Of a stretch of 64,000 nucleotides of DNA, positions 33,114 through 64,000 are shown one piece after another; the stretch's first letter is position 1, and each line of letters starts with the position of its first letter. The DNA comes from Phocoena phocoena (taxonomy: Eukaryota; Chordata; Mammalia; Artiodactyla; Phocoenidae): assembly GCF_963924675.1 (NCBI RefSeq), contig NC_089220.1:88167168-88231167 (forward strand). The letters run 5' to 3'. A model generated the notes under the pieces. The model had not been told where the DNA came from. It ran no database searches and saw only the letters and a list, made by a program, of their open reading frames with translations. Both the position numbers and the translations under genes were made by a program.

Positions 33114-36100
33114 GACTTTGTATCATGCCCTACCTTCTCCACAAATAGCATTAGATTGTGGTTCTGGTTTTTCTGACCCGAAAGTGAGGATGACATTACA
33201 TTGTTAGAATGGGAGTGTTCCTGAGATTTTTCAAGTGTTTTCAAGCTTGGAACATTTCCTCTAACACGTTCTTTTATGTTTGTGAAATTTTTGTTTATGG
33301 TTCACAAGTGAAATTTGACTGCAAAGACCAGGATATTCTGCTTGATGACTGTTTTTAATGAAGTTGATAGAACTGGTTCAGAGGACTTTGTGTTTATTTA
33401 CACTGAATCCAGAAATAGGCTATGGGTAACTGCTGAAATAAAACAGAACTAGCCTTCTTGGCTGAATGAGGGAAGTATTTGCATAAACTCTTCCTCTTTC
33501 AAGAGGAGAACCATGGGGTATTAGGCTGGAAGGGAATTAGGAGGTTGAAGAGCCTCAGATGGCGTGGTTGGAAAGCAGAAACTTAGCCAGGCCTCCTTTT
33601 AGATCATTATTTTGTAACTCTTTCCATGGAGTTAAGATGTTGTGTCAGGACCATGAAAAAGTGGTTTCCCTAAAAGGCAAGTGAGGAGTTTTGCTGTGAT
33701 TCTGTTGTTCTGTGGACATATAGAAAGGCAGGATGTGATGACTGTCTATTCACCATAAAATATCTTCTTCCCTAGCAAACAGCAATATCCTAGTTGGTGA
33801 TTTCCTCCACTCCTCAATGATTAAGAAACAAAGAACAAACAAACAAAAAACCCAACCAAACAAATAAAACCAAATTGAGTGATTTTTAAAATTTAAAGCT
33901 CATTAAAGAAAACGTGAGAAAAGCACATGCAAAGAAGAGGGAAAAAATCAATTATAGTGTTATCAAAACATTGCTAATATTTAGGTGTCAGTACCGTGCA
34001 AAAAATGGTTTCCCTTTTGTGGGAAGTGTGGAAAAGATATCTGGATTTTTTTCATTTAAGATTATCATGTAAGCACTGTTTTGTTGTTATTGATAGAGAT
34101 AATAGATATAGTGGTTTAAAGCAGAGGCTCTGGCACTGAAGTGCCCAGGTTCAAATCACAGCCCACCATTTGTGAGCTCCCTGCCTCAGTTTTATCATCT
34201 GTAAAATGGGGATGATAATGACAGCCATCTCACAAGTTAAATGTTTATGTAAAGGACTTAGTACATGTTTGTTATTGTCATCAAAATAGATTTCATTATT
34301 ATAACATTAATATATGTGTACAGTAGAGATTTTTAAGATGCAGAAGAAATCAAAATCACCCATTATTCTAAAACCCAGAGAAAAACCACTTACCCAGTGT
34401 TAACATTTTGCTATTTTTTTAAAATACACTTTCTCTTACATAGTTGAGCTCATGTTGTAATTCCAGTTTATATCCTGATCGTTACGTAATTAGTCTGGAA
34501 AAGGCTAATTATGTAAACATAATTTGAAAAGACTACATAGGTCATCTTGTGTAACCATATTTTACTTAACCCTTCCCCAAAGTTTTAACAAGCAGATGGC
34601 TATTCCTGCCCATCTCCCCGCACCCCCCAGCCATATTTAAAAGAGAAGTAATCATAAATTAGCCTTGGTTAGAATAGTCTGGAGCCTGAGCCTTCCTTGG
34701 CCAGTGTGGAGCCTGCAGTTGTTTTTTCTGTAACCAGGACGTAATCAGGTCCAATCCACAAACCAGTTAACTCAGGGTTGAATGTGTTATGAATGAATAT
34801 GTGAGATATATCTTGGTAAAGATTTGTCTTCTTAAGTATTAGAGGTTAATTCCTTAGAACAGAGTCCCAGAAATGGAAATACAGGGTCAAAGGATGAGAA
34901 ATGTTTTCTATAAGGGTCATACTGATTTAAACTTGTGGCAACAGTGTATGAGCCTGCCCCACTTTCTGTAGCCCCCATGTCCCTTCCCCCAGCTCTGGGT
35001 TGCTTTTCAGATCTGAAATATTGAGGAAATTGTCAGGGGTTCCAAAACACTGGAGTAGAGTTAATCTTAATTAAAATCATCACTCCGGCCCCTCCTTCTC
35101 ACTCCTCCAGGGCACTTCTTTCTTCCTTTCCTTTTTCCTCCCAGCTTTCTCTAATTCCCTCGTGTAGCCTTCCTCTTCTCCACTGGAGGGGCGGGGGAGT
35201 CATATAGTTAAGTTGTTCCCGTTAAGAAGTTGGTGAACTTAGCAGCTAGAAGTGTTATCCCCGAGCTGGGTACTTGCATTTTAATAAAGGGTTCCTGGAG
35301 CATTGTTGAACCCACAGGACTGAGCTTGACGGTGGAATTTGGGGTGCTGTAATACGCAGGGAGGGAGATATTTTGGTCTGGACCCCTCAAGTTATACAAT
35401 AGACTGTTCCAAGACGTAAGGCCGGATCTATGGATGGGATGACGCCAAGGCCAGCTTCTGAGACGCCTTCATTTCCTCACTGCCAAAGCATCAGCTGCTC
35501 AGAGCAGAAACACCTTTTCCTAAAGGTTAAAGTGTGTCTCTTGGAAAAACTACTCGGGGAGATTATTTACCGAATTGGGTGGACATAATAAAAGACTAGT
35601 CAGCAGCATATGCAGATTCTTTTCATAAAATATAACTTTATGATACCAGGCAGGGCTCCTTTTATGGCTTTTGCATCATCTGGTTGAAACTGCCAAAGAT
35701 ATGGAGGGCCTCTGCTTATGTGTCTGTAGTCAGTGATTTAAATCGTGTGTTGCTGGGCAGGCAGATCCAGGTACTACTTAGTGGGGCTGAGGCTCTGATT
35801 ACCTTGGCCTGAACTCTGAGCTGCAGAGAAGGTGGGTTTCTTGCTGGACTCTTTCTGTTTCAGCAAGTTCTCAGGTGCCCTTTGTGGCAAGGGATTGTTC
35901 AGGTGTCTCCCTGTAGACTCATACATATTTGGTGGACTGAAAAGCCAAAGGAAGAATTGAGGAATGTGCCTGAGAGGAGAAGGATGACAGCGGGATACTG
36001 TAGATGATGCCCTAGCTTTAGGGAGGGACAAGGAGAGGTACAGGCACATTATGAGAACTTAAAAGATGAGACTTACTTGGTTCAAAGTCTGAGATGTCCT

Positions 36101-36324
36101 GCAAGGAGGAGGAGAGGGAGAAAAGGAAAGCTTAGCCAATTGTTAGCCATCTGTGGAGCATTCCCAAGAAGCTCTTGACCACAGCCAGGTGGGGAGGTGG
36201 TGTTGAAACGGCGGCAACCAGCTCGAGCCGGCCAGATGCCAGCCTCCCCTCCCTCCCTGAATGAAAATGCTTTGGTCCCATAGTGGCTCCTTCCTTACAC
36301 AGAGCCTTGTCTGTTCCCTTCTAG
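33114..36324. other. 3' part of intron 1, between the L1 and SQOR exon 2
   Basis: Apart from a MIR at 34105 nothing is recognised. 33820-33880 is A/C-rich. 36180-36300 becomes GC-rich before exon 2. Confidence 0.5.
34105..34290 (+). repeat. MIR SINE
   Basis: The nearly complete order 'AGTGGTTTAAAGCAGAGGCTCTGG', 'CAGGTTCAAATCACAGCCC', 'CTCAGTTTTATCATCTG' and 'TAAAATGGGGATGATAATG' is visible. Confidence 0.8.
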
Positions 36325-61462
<25,138 letters not shown>

Positions 61463-61745
61463 GGATGGCTCAGCTTCTGGATGGCTTGGAGGGATGGCCA
61501 TCCATCCTTGGATGGCTCCTGGACCAAAATCACAGCCACTGATTGACCGCGAGCAGCATGAAGAACTCAAAATCTAACCCCGTAAAGCATTTACTGCTGG
61601 ATGATGGTGACCAGATGCCTCCCTTTTCAGTCCCTCTGGACAGCCACCATGCAGGCTGCCCAGGGTGAGTTTGATTCTTTGGAAATACGCAAATGAAAGA
61701 ACAGACTTCTATTTTTTAAATAAAAGCTTGCCATTGATTGACATT
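61463..61745 (+). other. SQOR: SQOR 3' untranslated region
   Basis: The sequence between the stop and shortly after the polyadenylation signal has no repeat I recognise. The 3' end is inferred as 10-30 nt past the AATAAA. An alternative, longer UTR could use AATAAA-like motifs near 62330 and 62424. Confidence 0.7.
61719..61724 (+). promoter_or_regulatory. SQOR: Polyadenylation signal AATAAA of SQOR
   Basis: A canonical AATAAA lies 257 nt after the SQOR stop codon, in the context TTTTTTAAATAAAAGC, followed by a GT-containing stretch (CATTCTGTGAG). It is the first AATAAA downstream of the stop. Confidence 0.75.
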
Positions 61746-64000
61746 CTGTGAGAAAATTCTATCTTGACTAGTGGAATGAAAAGTTACGGCCCTGGGGAGG
61801 AAAAGATGGTGGTGGTGGGTTAGCTTACCTGTTATCTACTTCGAGTATTCAACTGATAGCAGGCCTAATTTCTCCAGAGCCTGTTTGGATTTACAGAAAA
61901 CAAGAGTCATTCCAGGGAGAATAGTATTTCAAACAGTGTCTGTGAAAGCCTCAAAGACGTGCGGCCTAGAACTGGTGCTGCGGGGGCAGTGGACCGAGAG
62001 CCCGGCTGCTGGCCCTCTGCTCCGCCACCATGTTCACGCGGAGGCCACGTTCTCCTAGCCAGTGACTGATGCGGGGAGTGGGGTGGGTACTCGTGCTGGC
62101 CTATTCCTACAGGATGTGGAACTCTTCTTCCTGGCAACTTTGGCTCCAGGATTTCCCATTAGCCTGGCTGAAACTTTCTCGGGACTGCGTCGAGCCTGAG
62201 GTGGTTCTTTCCCATCCCTCCTTCCTTCCCCTCCTCCTTTCCCAGGTGTCCCTGCCGAATCATGGTCTGAAAGCCCTCCCTTGCCTTCTCCTGTTCCTCT
62301 TTCTTTAGCCTTGACAGACATTTCCCCCAATAAATCTCTTGCAAATCTAATTCTCTCATGGCCCCTGCTTTGCAGAGAACATACACACAGCGAGGATGGC
62401 GTTGATGCAGTCCCAATTCTGGCCAATAAAATTTTGAATGAGGTCACATTGGAAATATTGCAGGAAGTAGTTGCAGTTTATTTGAAGTTCAACAGCAAAA
62501 TCATTTGTTCCCAACCAGTTTATTTGGAAGCTTGCAGTTTCAGTTCAGTCTGGTATTTGAAAGCTTTGCGTTTCACATTTATTTATACACTCCACCAAAG
62601 GGCATCGCTTAGCAGTCTATGCAATGCCTTAGATTTTCATAACAGTTTAGAGTTCAAACCTAAACTGTTACCTAGTTTAGGTAACAGTGTTACCTAGGGT
62701 TGCTAAGTCTCTCTGGTTTCCTGAAGTTCCCTGATGACTTGAGAAACTCTGCTTAGGCATTCATTCATTAATTCAGCAAGGATTTACTGAGCTGCTACAA
62801 GCTGCCAGGCACTGTCTTGGCCCTGGAGATGCAGTGGTGAACCGACAGATCACGGCCCTGCCACAGTTTTGTGGTTCCTAAAGGATAGTTTCCTCTCCTT
62901 TCCCTGGGATGCTGGGGAGCTTGCCGAAAGAGGCCTTGCTCTGATTTGGGAAGTGGACTTTCCTCTGGCACAGTTCTGAGGAGGAACGGGGTACCATCCT
63001 AGCAGCAGACCCCTAATCTGGCACTAGAAGTGGGAGATGTTTTCTGCATGACCACACATCTTCCTGTTTAACATATGTTATTCTGGCATAGCTATCAATG
63101 ACGCCCCCTTTCACTCTCCGAAATGTCCTATTTGGAGCATAGATTATACTGACCACTGTAGTGATCGCACTCAGCCCTCCCACTCCCACCTCAGTTCTAG
63201 AATGGGAGAGCAGTGCAATAATAGGTGGCACTGCTTTTCCCTCTGTGCGGCTCTGAAACAGGCAGAGGTGGGGTGTTTCTGCCCTGTTCTCGGAGTCCCT
63301 GGGCCTTTACAGAGTTCCTGCCTGAGACCGCTGCAGCCTGCCTCCTGGTGGGCTGCTGAGTCAGCGAGAGCTGGGGGCTCTTCACCCCAAATGATCTTTC
63401 CCTGCAAGGTCCAAGAAGTCCTGGGAATAACCAGCCAGGACTCTCTCCCTAAACGTGGACAAAAATGTATTTTCAGAGAGTGAGGCTGTGTCTCTGGGAA
63501 TGGCTGAGGCTCCGGGGTGAGTCACTGTGAAATCCTTCCCGGGGTGAGCTGGAGCTTCTTGGGTCTGTTTACGATCATGCATTCCGAATAAACCTCCAAG
63601 CATCAGGAAACTGCCTCAGTTCACATTATGCTGGGCAGAATTTACTGCCGGGGCTGGAGGGAGCAGTAACCATTATTGGTCAGTACACTGGTCTCCAGCT
63701 GTTACTCCTCCGAGCTGGGAAAGATCAGAAATGTGCTGAACTCCAGAAAAGTCTGGCCTTTGAAACCATATCTCCTTAACCACGAATGTGGGATCGGCCG
63801 AGGGCGAGGCCCTTCTCTGGGACTGCCTCAGGTTAGCCGGGTCAGCAGCAGGAAGTGGGGAGGGGTAAGACCAGGATAGGTGGTGTTTTCTCCAAAGGTG
63901 GTGCCTGGGGCAGGGTGAGGTTGCTGGTCCCCACCCTGTGGAGGGCTCCAGCTCAGAGGCTGATGCCTGCAGAGTGCAGAAGTGACTCAGGGCTAGGACT
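61746..64000. other. Downstream intergenic sequence
   Basis: No gene recognised. It contains the inverted-repeat cluster at 62640 and an ancient repeat at about 62758-62880 ('CATTCATTAATTCAGCAAGG'). Frames at 62281-62697 and 63202-63483 lack coding evidence. Confidence 0.55.
62640..62696 (+). repeat. Three overlapping perfect inverted repeats
   Basis: TAACAGTTTAG (62640-62650) pairs with CTAAACTGTTA (62660-62670). ACTGTTACCTA (62664-62674) pairs with TAGGTAACAGT (62678-62688). TAGGTAACA (62678-62686) pairs with TGTTACCTA (62688-62696). Loops are 9, 3 and 1 nt. Confidence 0.95.

Noticed and set aside
62281..62697. 138-codon + frame downstream of SQOR
   Set aside because: No recognisable domain, overlaps an antisense frame of similar length, and ends in the inverted-repeat cluster. 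No splice or promoter evidence.

Overview
This window is mammalian nuclear DNA, almost certainly from a cetacean and probably a toothed whale. Two repeat types suggest this. One is tRNA-derived SINEs of the cetartiodactyl CHR type; ten copies keep clear flanking target-site duplications and many are nearly identical. The other is a young L1 lineage typical of whales. Older layers (MIR, L2, MER5-type hAT elements, Tigger, MaLR/ERVL LTRs) are general mammalian. There is no bacterial-type gene, CRISPR array or tRNA gene. The species call is inference from remembered repeat families, not from a search.

The one protein-coding host gene I can support is SQOR (sulfide:quinone oxidoreductase, mitochondrial) on the + strand. 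Nine coding exons (36342-61462) splice with GT/AG junctions into an intact 450-residue reading frame. FAD-binding motifs and the redox cysteines C201 and C379 are present. The 3' UTR ends soon after an AATAAA at 61719. A CpG-rich island at about 7340-8040, with a good donor at 7754 and an ETS motif at 7975, is the best candidate for the promoter and non-coding first exon. That would make intron 1 about 28.6 kb.

Layout: 1-7 kb is repeat-rich upstream DNA (CHR SINEs, an L1 3' fragment, an old L1 with decayed ORFs). 7.3-8 kb is the putative promoter. 8-36 kb is the putative first intron, with MIR/L2, MaLR LTRs, a Tigger transposon nested in an LTR, an ERVL-type LTR, SINEs and, at about 25.5-33.1 kb, a full-length antisense L1. 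36.3-61.7 kb holds the SQOR coding exons, with introns carrying L1 3' ends, CHR SINEs in both orientations and hAT relics. 61.7-64 kb is downstream DNA without a recognisable gene.

The most notable element is the L1 (minus strand). It has uninterrupted ORF1 (297 aa) and ORF2 (1284 aa), a long 5' UTR with internal duplications, and a 13-bp target-site duplication. Its GC-rich 5' region lies about 3-4 kb upstream of the first SQOR coding exon. Any antisense promoter activity there would point into SQOR, and GTGAGT/GTGAGC donor-like sites lie on that strand. I found nothing amounting to a clearly new biological system. Unexplained items include a C-tract plus 27-bp sequence present twice 1.6 kb apart, a chain of three overlapping perfect inverted repeats near 62.65 kb, and an L1 tail that may carry a 3' transduction.
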